Shown in pieces: positions 1 through 14,314 of a stretch of 35,000 nt of DNA (its first letter is position 1; the number at the start of each line of letters is the position of its first letter). The notes below the pieces were generated by a model. That model was not told the origin of the DNA and searched no databases. It saw nothing but the letters and a program-made list of their open reading frames with translations. Source of the stretch: Chromera velia (Eukaryota; Sar; Chromeraceae); the NCBI GenBank assembly GCA_018398765.1, contig JAHBMJ010000506.1, positions 4,792-39,791 on the forward strand, read 5' to 3'. The position numbers were made by a program, and so were the translations under genes.

Positions 1-295
1 GGGGGGATTTGCTGGTCGTGGTCTACCTACTTGTTCGTGGGTCTTTTTGCATTTTTTGCGGGTCTTCAGGAGAAGTGTCAGACACCAGACAGCAGAAGCG
101 GACGGACGAAATACCCACAAGTACCCGAGCAGAGAAGAAGAATATGCAGGATGGGCGGGCGGGCGGGCGGGTGACAATTGTATGCTTGCGGCTGTTCTTT
201 GGGATGAGGGAAGGAAAGGGCAGAAGACAAAGAACGTCGAGGGCGGAGCATGTGTAGTGTGATTGCGACTTTCTCCCTTCCCTTCGCCGACGTAC
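1..295. other. Region without a callable gene; G-run
   Basis: No reading frame here looks like protein. It is probably intron or 3' flank of the RCC1-like gene read leftward. Positions 153-171 hold five GGG runs spaced by single C residues, which fits a G-quadruplex motif on the plus strand. Further exons of the RCC1-like gene could lie beyond the left edge. Confidence 0.4.
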
Positions 296-533
296 CAAGT
301 TGTCCTGCAGGCAGAGGATGGGCAGCAAACACGCAAGCAGAAGAAAAGGAATGCACCATCACGTACTCAAATGCATGGCTGCTCTGGCTTTGTCGTAGTC
401 TTGCCACGTGTTCACTTGCTTGGGTCCACAAACGCATGAAGGGAGCTGTTCGAGCCCCTCACCTTGCTCCTTGTCGGCCATTCACACAGTAATTTTCCAA
501 GAAGACTCGCCGACATGCCACAGACACACGCAT

Positions 534-573
<40 letters not shown>

Positions 574-1551
574 GGGAGAAGAGCGAGAGAGACCGCGAGA
601 TAGGACAGGAGCGAATAGAGACGTGTCCGGAAAATTCCGAAGGGGAAGGCAAGAGCGCTACCGAAAAACACAGGCTGTATTTGTCTCTCAGCAAGTGAGT
701 GCCTGCCAGAGAAAGAAAGGAACGAAGAGTGCAAAGAGACACTCCATAGATCGAGGACACGCTGGCTGAGGCCTCCCTCTGTCAATAATTTGCTTGCTGA
801 CCGTCATCGTTCCTGCCAAAGCTCCAAACACTCCCCCCAGAGGTCCACGCGAGCGTATGGAATGCCCCACAAGACACACCCACCACCGAGGTCAACCCTG
901 CCGCGGTCTCAGGTGTGTCTCTGTTGGTGGTGTCCCCCAGCCCGAGCTGTCCTCTGTCGTTTACTCCGAAGCTTACCTGAAGCGAAAGTGTAAAATGGGT
1001 CAAAAAATCCTACAGAGGGGATAGAAAACGGAAATAAGAACCCCTTGGCGCAGAAACCAAAGACATCTACATGCAAGAAAGGCGCCGACTCACCACTGTC
1101 CCATCCGTCTTCACAAAAACGCTATGGTCATCCGTGCAACCAGCCTTCACCTTTCCTGCACCGCCCACGAAAGTGAACGAAGAACGGTCTGTTGTGTCCC
1201 CAAGCCCAAGTTGCCCCCACTGGTTGTATCCAGTAGTGTAACTGCAAACAGATACGTCAAGATGCCAAGGAGCATGTCAAAGAACGGTCAGGCACTTCGA
1301 CGAATGCATGCACATGTTCAGACAGACGCATCAGTTCCCTTTCTTCCCAGAGCTTGCAGATGCCCGATAGCACTCTAAACGCATTCACCCCAAGATTAAC
1401 ACGTCACTGTAGGTACTCACAGTTCGTCATTTGCATCGATGAGGCCAGTGTGGGAGTACCCAGGAATGATGTCCTTCACCTGTATCGCCTGAGACGCCGC
1501 TTGCCGCCCGAGCAGCAGCACGAGCAACAAGCGAAAAAGGAACTTGAACAT
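296..1551 (-). CDS. Secreted RCC1-repeat protein, 3' end unresolved
   Basis: Exons read leftward: 1551-1421, 1241-1094, 976-802, then probably 304-296. Phases match at every junction. The first exon starts with ATG and encodes a basic-hydrophobic signal peptide (FRLLLVLLL core, residues 4-14), so the product should enter the secretory pathway. Exons 2 and 3 encode RCC1 blade repeats with the motifs YNQWGQLGLGDTTDR, FGVNDRGQLGLGDTTNR and WSFGRNDDG. RCC1 repeats form beta-propellers used in protein binding; the partner is unknown. If exon 3 is left unspliced, a stop falls at 782-784 and gives a 157-aa protein. A donor after 802 joined to an acceptor at 305 restores the repeat motif G-Q-L-G in phase, so I prefer the spliced form. 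How the gene continues after 296 is unclear. Confidence 0.6.
535..569. repeat. (CA)n microsatellite
   Basis: Nearly pure CA dinucleotide run. It lies in the inferred last intron of the RCC1-like gene. Confidence 0.9.
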
Positions 1552-1644
1552 GAGAATTACGTGCAGAGTCTGTAGTGTCATTTGACTCAGTTACTACTCA
1601 GCACCATGTCGCGATGTGCAAAGTCCCTCTTAATTATCCCCGCG

Positions 1645-1652
1645 CTTATATA
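1645..1652 (-). promoter_or_regulatory. TATA-box-like site for the RCC1-like gene
   Basis: On the minus strand this reads TATATAAG, about 95 bases before the ATG of the RCC1-like gene, with GC-rich sequence on its distal side. Position and sequence fit a TATA box, but no transcription start is known. Confidence 0.3.
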
Positions 1653-1659
1653 TCCCTCG

Positions 1660-4154
1660 ATCCTTCCTTAACTCTCCGTGAACGCATGTAAAGTGCCCCT
1701 GCATGCCTGCATGGACCCATCGACCCATGCATGGGTGAGACGTCGCGGATCTCCATCGTACATAGCCATCGCGTAGCGTGGCCGGGCCTTCCATGCAGGG
1801 ATAGGTGTTAGGTCGGCGGTGGTTATCCCTTCCCCTATGCATAGTTTGTCTCACGACCCATCGTCCCTTGAGAAGGTACGCTTTTTTGCATAGGAAAAAC
1901 TGCTACATCTAGTGAACTAACTGTTATTGGTAAGGTTTAGGGTAAGGCTGATGTGGAGGGTAACTAGGGTTACTACTACTAAGGGTCTTTTATCCTCGTT
2001 CATCCTTTTCATGATCCTGAACGCTTTTCCATTCAAAAACGAAAAAAAAATTATTATGATACAATACATGCCGCTAACAGTATTTAATGATTCTAATGCT
2101 AGTTGTCACGGTTTAATACATTACCCCCCTGTCTTTCCTAAAATATGATGAATAGTATCAATTATAATATATCTATGTAAAAAATAGAATTAACATGTAT
2201 TTAGATCTTTTTCTACCACTACCAGCACTCGCACTTATCAATCTAAGGTACCTTATTTTTTACTATACTTTTCTTAAAGTTTTAATTGCAGTATGAATTC
2301 ACTTTCTTCCTATGCGTGATCCCAATAGTTTTAAATTTTTAAATAAAATGATGACATTCCCACTTTAACTGTAAACTTTAAAATTTTCCTTTTAAACACT
2401 TTAAAAGTACTCTGTAAAGAACGCTAGAAAAGTGATGTTTTCTTTCAGTTCTAGTCCCAACTTTTTTTCTTTAAGTGTTTTAACGTTTTAAATGATTTAT
2501 TTAAAGTGAAATCATTGTCACTTTAATCTAAATAAATATATTGGGATCACGCCTAGCTTTCTTCAGCAATTTATCTTTCTACCCTATATATAGCAATAGT
2601 TTATAAATAACATTGTATATTTTTAGTAGCATTTATCGGTGTGCAAACAATGCTCCAAAATCACCGAAAATATGCATCAAACGGACCGCATTCAAATTTT
2701 ATAACTATCAAATCAAAAATTGAAATGCTCCTTCAGCCCCGGCTTATTTCGGTGCATGAAGCACTGCTTTTAGGCACGCACAATCTTTCCGTTAATTTTT
2801 CAACTTAGCGCAATTATACCTTCATGATCACGCGCCACTTCTCATCTTTCATTTCCTCCGACCATCACATTCCTTGGTACAGCATTGCCTTCCCCGCCCC
2901 ACCCCTCACCCCTGCGGACCCCTGCACCCTTGTTTGCTGCTCCTTTCTTTCCGCCCACTGTAGGTCGAGAGGGAAAGAAGTAACAGCCGGCACAGAAAGA
3001 AAGAAAGAAAGAAGACTACAGGAAATAAATAAGTGCAAAGCGGGCTTTCGAGCCCATTGTCAACCGATCGACGCAAATGAAAGGCCCTTTGCCTTTTTTT
3101 CTTTTTTTCTCAGTCCGAGGTATGTGCACCCTGACCAACGCTCTTGTGATGTTTTCCGCCTAAGAAATAGGCTGGCAATGGTGATGGTGAAATCAAGGTG
3201 GCAACGACGGACACTGAATTAATTCATTTTGTTTGTTTGTTTATTGTGGCGATGATTGTGGAAAGTTGTGCCGTGAAGGCAAGCGGGCAGATGAGGAGGC
3301 GGGTACGTTGAGAGAAGCCAAAGGGTAAAAAAGGTCCGTCGGTCAATTACACGGCGGCAGACAACCTGCAACTGAGGTCGATTTCCTCTTCGCTCTTCCT
3401 TACTCTGATCAATCTAACTTGAGAAAGAAGGATGGGTGGGGTGGGTGAACTGCCTCCCCTTTTCATCCACAGTTGCGTAGAAGGAAGACAAAGAAAGATG
3501 CGAGGAGAGAAAAATGCAGCACCCAGCATGATGAAAGGAGGCGTGGGAGGTCTGACGGACATGCATTGAGAGAAATAAGGTGAAGGAAGACACATTTGAG
3601 GAGAAAGGCCATGCAGCCAAGACAGAGAGTCGACGCACGCATCTGCCGAGTCGAGTCTAAAGACTGAAGCTTGACGGAGAGTCGGTCAGTCAATTAATCG
3701 GACAGGAAGGAAGACGAACATACAAATCTTTTCCGGTCAGTTTGGTTGAATGCATGCATTATTGTGCTAATTAGATAAATGCGGGGATGAATGAGCGAAA
3801 GGATAAACAGACATTGAAAGAAGGAAAACGTCTGAGCAGAGGAGGGAATGCCCATCCATCCATCCACCTTAATTCCACGAAAGGAGAGGTTGACAAAAAA
3901 GAGACCAACGGCCTCAGCCCCCCTCCCCCATTCATACCCTCCCTGGCACCCCCTCTCCCACCCACCCAACCACCGACCCACTCGACTTGCAGTCAAGCAA
4001 TCGAGAACCAATAAAATGCACGAGCCTCTTCCCTCCCCTGCCTGTATGCCTTCCAACGCTGTCACTCCTTCCACCCCAGCCCTCATTGGTTCCTCCCATC
4101 CACCCGCCCGTTCCCTCCTTCATTCCCCTGTGCCGCTCGCCCTCCATCTTCACT
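1660..4154. other. Gene-free spacer with AT-rich island
   Basis: I see no coding exon. From about 1990 to 2820 the sequence becomes clearly AT-rich and loses the microsatellites typical of the window; the foldback element at 2302-2564 lies inside it. Around 1933-1975 there are scattered TTTAGGG-like and TAGGG-like words, too degenerate to call telomeric. From 2830 to 4150 base composition returns to normal, with short GAAA runs, CCATC runs and pyrimidine-rich stretches that are probably the 3' flank of the kinase gene. Confidence 0.5.
2302..2564. mobile_element. MITE-like foldback element with 8-bp target duplication
   Basis: Inverted arms of 18 bp lie at 2310-2327 (CTATGCGTGATCCCAATA) and 2539-2556, with 17 of 18 positions matching. 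The 247-bp element is AT-rich inside, has no reading frame, and its two halves are loosely complementary (TTTAAACACTTTAAA-like blocks on both sides). The direct repeat CTTTCTTC sits immediately outside both arms, at 2302-2309 and 2557-2564. This is the layout of a non-autonomous DNA transposon. An 8-bp duplication is typical of hAT-type elements, but the terminal bases do not clearly show the hAT consensus, so the superfamily is open. Confidence 0.7.
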
Positions 4155-8448
<4,294 letters not shown>

Positions 8449-9097
8449 CTTGTTCACTGCTTGGAATTTCTTCTCCTCTCCTGGATGGGAGTCAGATCGA
8501 GAAGAGAAGTTATTGGGGAGAAGGTTAATCGGCTAGGTGCGAACAACGGAAAGCGTTCTTTCCTGCTCGCAAGAATTTTTTCTTTCCTGCTCGCAGTAAG
8601 CCGTTGCAGCTTTTGTTGACCCTGGCTTACTCTCAAACAGCAAGGAGCGGAACAGATTTTTAAATTACCGTCCGATCAGCTCTCGAGCATGCTCTTCCCC
8701 CATCACTTAACTTCCTTCCTGGACTATCCATGGACTATCCTCAATTGACATTTAATTGACTGATGGTACATCGCTTATGAGGCTGCTACCGAGTCCCCGG
8801 GCATGCCGGGGCCGCCACCTTTGGGCCGGGTCCGCGGGGTCCAACCAACATCTTCCGTCTCCTCCAGACCTCCAGCTAGCTGTCAGATTCGACTTCTGTA
8901 CTCAGTGCACTGTATATACACGGTGTACTATATACACCCAATGTGACATACGCTGCACAGAGTGGACCCACTATCAGGCATGGTGTTAAGGCGAGGCTGT
9001 GTTGGCGTGGCATGAATTTGTTGGGAAGGGCGCAGTATTGCAGATTGACAGGTTCGCAGCTTCTTACCCCGTGTTCCGCAAGCTGTTCAGAAGAGAG
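8449..9097. promoter_or_regulatory. Shared upstream region of two divergent genes
   Basis: The kinase (minus) and the plastid ferredoxin-TPR gene (plus) start head to head with 649 bases between their ATG codons. Positions 8911-8936 form an imperfect palindrome, TGTATATAC...TATATACA, with TATA-like words on both strands, about 160-190 bases before the plus-strand ATG. A good donor (GTAAGC at 8630-8625, minus) suggests a 5' UTR exon of the kinase. That the region works as a bidirectional promoter is inference from layout. Confidence 0.35.
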
Positions 9098-10540
9098 ATG
9101 GCGGAAAGGCAAGGTGCACCCAGGCTTTCCGCTGTTATTTTCTTTCTCTGTTTGGTTGTCTCGCGGGCGTTCAACCCCTCTTCTTTTCTGCGGGGATCTT
9201 CACCCTCATCATCGTCTCTTGTGCCGTCTCCCTGTTTGCCTCCGTCGACAAGACATGAAAGTCTCTTGAATCGCGTCGCTGGGGATGCAAGGGATGGTGC
9301 GGGAGTGGTGAAGCAAGGGCAAGTAGCAAGGAGACGGAGGGGGGCGTCTTTGTTGATGCAAGTGAAGGTGAAGGCTCAGGGACAGGGGGGAGGGGGAATT
9401 CTTCTGAGCGTGTGCGCATACGGTCCAGACTGCTGCCAGTGAGTAGCTACACCCGCGCACATTGCAGACCCTCTCTGTGCGCTCCTGAGTGACTCGTTTG
9501 TTGCTTTCAGGAAAGTGCTGAGATGCGTCGATATCATGCACAGGCTTCATTTGTGTCATGGTATCCTCTCCCGTTCGTGGCCACCCCTCACTCAGCCCGT
9601 CTCCCCTCCACCGCCTCTCCATGTCCTCTCATTTCCCATCCCCATTTGATATTCTGCTGTGACACACAAACACATCGTGTGTAGTTCACAAAGGTAAAGA
9701 ATGCATTGTGTTTGTGTGCAGTACTTGAGAAATATAGTACTTTCCTCTCGATTTCGCATTCTCCTCACCTTCCGCCCTCCCGTGGACCTTCCATGATTTC
9801 TCTCTACCGTATGCGCCTGTATGTCCGTGGCGGTCCCAGATTCGCCATCTGTCTCCCTACCCTCTTTTTCTGAGAGGCCGTTACCTCCTTCCGGGGACGT
9901 ATTCGTTCGTTCTTCTTAGGTTGATTAAGTCGATGACTGAATGGCTGATTGACTGCGTCTGATGGGTCTGGCAGATGCATGGTTGGGAAAAAAGACGTGT
10001 TGCTTCCTGTGTGGATATGGGTAACGGTGCAAATTTGCAAATAACCACAGATTTCGGTGAGCATATTGCTGTTCGCAGTGACTGTACACAGTCGAAGAGG
10101 ACCACACACCAAGGTGTCAAGCAAATATAAATACTACTTTGTTTCGCTTTGTAATTTACACGTACCTCGTAGACCCTGAGCTTTTGTTCGGGAACGCGAA
10201 GCCTGTCGCAGATGTCTCATGTGTCGATGTATCAGTCAGTGTGTCTGTATTGGTGTGTCTTTATGCATAGGGTGTGGGCGTGTGCGGGGTGTCAAAACGT
10301 GCGCTTTGATGTTTGAATGCGCATGCCGCAGACGCGTCGAGAAGTCGCTGGGAGGCCCCGACGTTCTACTGGAGAATGCGAAGGCCATCGCCGAGAGCGT
10401 ACCTGGTGTGACGGTGAAGGGGTGCGCGTGTCTTGGGCAGTGCGAAAAAGGTCCCAACCTTTCTGTGAAGCTTGCCGGGACGCTGAAGAAGGAAGTGGTG
10501 AACGCGGTCATCGAACCTGAACAGGTCGGAGGAAGATGGG

Positions 10541-10598
<58 letters not shown>

Positions 10599-10924
10599 AA
10601 CAGGCAGACACAAACACAAACACAAACGCACGAACACTTGTTGCACCGCCAAACGAAGTTGAGTGAAAAGAAAGCACACATAGCGTTTTTCCCCCTTGAA
10701 AAACAGCTCCCGTGCATGTGCGCATTGTAGACTGTAGCGAGGGGTGTGCATGCCGCACAATGGGCTTGTAGGGGCATCGGGGTGTGGGGAGATTTTTGGA
10801 ATTCAATTGCACGCAAGCAAGCAGGCGACATCGATCCCGAATGGCATGGGGATGTTTCCAGTGGCCATGGCGGGATCTTTCGTTCTTATTCTTCCCTTCT
10901 TCCTCTTTCTTTCTTACTCTTTTT

Positions 10925-10956
<32 letters not shown>

Positions 10957-11834
10957 TCGGTCTTGCGGTCTTGCGGTCTTGCGTCCTTTCTTTCTTTTCT
11001 TTCTTTCTTTCTTTCTTTCTTTCTTATTCTTTTTTTTTCTTCCTTTCTTTTGGTTTCTTGTTTGTCTCCTGTTTCTTTATGTTTTTCGTTCATCGTGCCC
11101 GCCCACTTTGTTTGATGTGTTTGTGATCTGTTTTCGTCCCTTCCAAGTCGAATTGATCCTGGAATGAATACACAGCGGCCGCAGGCACACAGACAGCAAA
11201 AATGCTAGCAAAAAAGGGGCTCTATGCTGGGCCCTACTCTCACCTTTGCGTCGAACGATGCAGGCGAGAGAGAAAGCTGAAGATCCTGCAATGATGCCTA
11301 AGAACGAAGGAACCACTGAATCTTTCAGTCTACCACTTCGCTCTCCCATCTCTCCCATCCCTGCCAAACTTCTTCGCGCAGGTTGCAAACATCCTTGTGA
11401 GAAGGTGTGAGAAAGCGGTCGACAAGGATGTCGTGAGGGCAGTCAGACTGAAGACGGACGCAGGAGTTTTGTGGAAACGGGGGGACGAGAAAAGTCTAAA
11501 GGAGTCGGAGGGAAAGCTGACCGAGGCTCTGAGTATCCTAGAGAAGAAAGACGGCAAGAGGGCCAAGGCGCAGGTCTATGCCAACAGGGCGGGGGTGAGG
11601 ATGGGGCTGGGGAATCTGGAGGGCGCAGAGGAGGATATCAACGCAAGTTTTTCCCAGGTGGGCCGGGGGGTTCGATGCATGGTGTTCAGGGACAAAGGAA
11701 GAGAGTATGAGGAAGGAAAGAAGGAAGAAAGGAATGGACGGGAAGGAAAGGAAAGGAAAGGAAAGGGAAGGGAAGGGAAGGAAGGAAGGAAGGAAGGAAG
11801 AAGACAGAAAGAAACCAAGGGACGGAGGGACACA

Positions 11835-11884
<50 letters not shown>

Positions 11885-12887
11885 GAGAGAGAACAAGGAA
11901 GAAACACAGAAAGAAACAGAAAGGAAGGGGGGAGAAACAAAACGAAAGAGATAGAGACAGGGGGGGAGGGGAGGAAGAGAGACGGGGAGACGGGGAACCT
12001 ACCCCGTTCTTGTATCCAGACTACTTTCTTTGCCCTTTTCATACCGGGTCTTTACGTTCAGGTGGTGTTCTGACCTTTTCATTTCACTTCCTCTCTACCA
12101 TTTTCTCTCTCTGCCTTTAATCGCAGGGGTGCGAGATGAGGCAGCCGTTCGAGAGGGCAGGCGATTTGATGAAATTGAAGGGGGACGAGAGGAGTGCGCA
12201 GGGCCTCTACTCGGATGCGGCCAATCTGGACAGCCAGGTGGGTCTGCCAGCCAGACAAACAGACATTTTTGAATTCATGCTATCTTCGTTATGCGACTTT
12301 TTTGAGGTAAACACTTGGTGTGTGTGTTTCAGACGGAACAAGAAAGGAATGCGAACGGGTATATGCTTGACGTGGTCGTTTTCTTTCTGTCGTCAATCTA
12401 CCTTCATGCCCCTATTGAAAGCATATTTGTCTCAAAGATGTAGACAGAAAAAGGGAAAAGACGATTGATGCAGACTTGGCCTGCCAACTCTTTCTCCATC
12501 CATCAACTCATCACTGTGCCATCGCAGTGATGTCAATCTCCATTCCATCAGTATGTTTCATTTCATGCGTATGCTGTGCGGAAGTATATCTTCCCTTCTC
12601 TTTCCCTCATCGATCCTTCTTTTCCTGTTCGCCCGTCCCCCGCTTTCCCGTGTGTCTGCATGCTTGCGTGCCCGCTTGCTTTGTTTGAGTCGAAAAGAAA
12701 AAATAAAAGAAGCCGAGGACACTGTTTTCGTATTGCGGCACTCTTTTTCTTTTGTTCTACTTTTTGATCCCTGTTTTCTTTGCAGCGGCGTGTCTTTGTT
12801 GAAAAGAGCACAAAGACTGCTGTCGGACAGAAGACGTTGTTTGGCCTGGGACCGGAGAAAAAGTACACACCGTATGACCCCGCGTGA
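9098..12887 (+). CDS. Plastid-targeted thioredoxin-like [2Fe-2S] ferredoxin-TPR protein
   Basis: Exons 9098-9438, 10332-10524, 11382-11657, 12127-12237 and 12786-12887 join in phase to a 340-aa protein. Residues 9-24 (LSAVIFFLCLVVSRA) form a signal peptide, followed directly by FNPSSF and a Ser/Arg-rich stretch: the bipartite leader expected for a complex plastid. Residues 104-178 resemble thioredoxin-like [2Fe-2S] ferredoxins, with Cys106, Cys112/113, Cys145/147 and Cys151 (CLGQC, C-x3-C) and the following GPN turn. Residues 179-307 are helical with one clear TPR-like motif (YANRAGVRMGLGNLEGAEED). The tail (FGLGPEKKYTPYDPA) is not recognised. An electron-transfer or cluster-holding role with TPR-mediated docking is inferred. 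An alternative exon at 9511-9560 was rejected because its phase does not fit. Confidence 0.85.
10543..10602. repeat. (GA)n then (CAGA)n tract
   Basis: Pure GA run followed by CAGA repeats about 20 bases inside the second intron of the ferredoxin-TPR gene. Confidence 0.85.
10900..11056. repeat. (CTTT)n pyrimidine tract
   Basis: Long CTTT-rich pyrimidine stretch in the second intron of the ferredoxin-TPR gene, interrupted by three tandem TCTTGCGG words near 10960-10985. Confidence 0.85.
11695..11900. repeat. (GGAA)n, (CA)n and (GA)n compound tract
   Basis: Purine-rich GGAAA/GGAA repeats, then a CA run (about 11830-11850), then GA repeats, shortly after the donor of exon 3 of the ferredoxin-TPR gene. 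Confidence 0.85.
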
Positions 12888-13093
12888 TCGTTTGCTCGAT
12901 CGTGGTAGATCATGACATGCGAGCTGGTATGCTGTGTCGCCAGCTGTAGTGGAACACTCGAAATGCAGAACCTGCGATGCTAGCTTCGATCGATGCCGTC
13001 GTATGTGTAGTGCAGTTTTTGACTGACCATATGAAGTATATATATGAAATAAGTAATGTTTCTACTATGAGTTAAGAGCTCAAATTAACAGTG

Positions 13094-13344
13094 CTTATAA
13101 AAATCTCCCTGAACCTAAGTGCCACTTGAAAAAATATAATCAAGATCATCTCTATCTGCGGCATTTTTTTTTAAGAGACCGTCCACGCCTGCGGCGTGGA
13201 TGGTCAAGATACCGTCCAGATATGCGGCTTTGGCTTTTAAGACACCATAAATGATCCACGCCTGCGGCGCGGACTTTCAAGCTTATCCAATAATGCGGCC
13301 TGAACTTTCAAGTGGTAGTTAGGTTCAGGGAGGTCCTTATAAAA
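13094..13344. mobile_element. Foldback element with 9-bp flanking direct repeat
   Basis: Inverted arms of 27 bp lie at 13105-13131 and 13306-13332, with 25 of 27 positions complementary; each begins CTCCCTGAACC from the outside. The direct repeat CTTATAAAA lies 2-3 bases outside them, at 13094-13102 and 13336-13344. The interior has no reading frame but repeats GC-rich words (CCACGCCTGCGGCG twice, TGCGGC several times). It is consistent with a small non-autonomous DNA transposon. A 9-bp duplication would fit a Mutator-like origin; this is inference. Confidence 0.6.
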
Positions 13345-13430
13345 CTTTATGACATGTATAAGTATTATTAATTTGAGTTCCTAATTAACTCTTTCTGGAT
13401 CGCGAGAAATAAGCCTTCAAAGTTTAATTA

Positions 13431-13529
13431 TGGAATTTAGTGGAATCCAGACGAGTAGATTCCACGGTAAATTCCACTAAAATCCACTAAATTCCACTAA
13501 ATTCTAATGGTGGATTCCATTAAATTCCA
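13431..13529. repeat. Inverted repeat around an ATTCCACTAAA array
   Basis: Arms at 13431-13448 (TGGAATTTAGTGGAATCC) and 13512-13529 are inverted with one mismatch in 18. Between them the words ATTCCACTAAA and AATCCACTAAA repeat in tandem. No target duplication was recognised. Confidence 0.55.
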
Positions 13530-14314
13530 TTAAATTTGTGGGGAATTTAACCCGGTTTTATGATAGGGTGGCTAGAATTGAGAGAATGCTAAAAGATGTT
13601 ATTCCTAATGGCAGGAAAAGAGAGGCCCAGTCTAAGGCCGATATAAGGTTAAAAGACATAAGACTCCATCATTATAGGGGGCAAGGGATAAACATTGTAT
13701 TTGGCATATATTGTCATGGGTGTACATATGCATATATATGTACGTGCATGGTCGTATTGCGTGGACTAGAATGAATAATGTATTATAATACATATGATAG
13801 TTAGAGAAGTTCCCCATTACTTTACAGTGCTTTACAGAAAGTATCTGCATATATTTATTGACAATTTATACAAAAGTATGTGACAGTCTAGGAGAACGCC
13901 GCTTCTGAACATATGCGATAGCAATGCGACGCGGTGTCATTCTGTGAGAATGATTGTGAGAAGAGAGCTGTAGCCTATATATATAGCTGGGCGTGAAAAA
14001 GAGAGGGACTGAATGATCCTCGAGCTTCGGGCGTACGCGCGCGAGCTTTGAAGGCATGCCGAGGCCGTGCCGGGGCCCACACCAGGAGAAGCTAGGGGCC
14101 GCGGTCCAGCATGCATGGTCCAGCTGTGCTGCAACTGCAGCTGAGTACAGCTGAGCTTTTGCATGAAGCCATATGAGTCGACCAGCTCTGACAGTGCGGG
14201 TCACTGTGTGAGAAGGAACGTGTCGCACGTGTCTTTGGATCCTTCTTTGCTTTATCGCGATTGTGAAAGAGTCTTAGATCGCAGGGTACGAGCTGGAGAC
14301 TGTGATCGGCTGAG

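Larger units (their letters stand above)
12888..14314. other. Spacer holding a foldback element and AT-rich repeats
   Basis: No gene is called. It holds the foldback element at 13094-13344 and the short inverted repeat at 13431-13529. Next comes a frame at about 13541-13700 (words such as RFYDRVARIERMLKDV) that reads like a protein scrap but has no ATG or recognised family. A run TATATATATAG at 13976-13985 lies about 330 bases before the kynureninase ATG. The last 300 bases are GC-richer and probably hold the kynureninase promoter and 5' UTR. Confidence 0.45.

Noticed and set aside
1933-1975. Interstitial telomere repeat
   Set aside because: Only one exact TTTAGGG and a few TAGGG/GAGGG words occur, with no regular spacing.
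8641-8697. Upstream start giving MGEEHARELIGR for the kinase
   Set aside because: It would supply a myristoylation-like N-terminus, but the only nearby donor (GTAATT) lacks +5 G and the phase does not match exon 8480-8322.
9511-9560. Extra exon in the ferredoxin-TPR gene
   Set aside because: It has an acceptor and a GT, but its exit phase does not match the next exon, while joining exon 1 directly to 10332 fits the phase and the domain.
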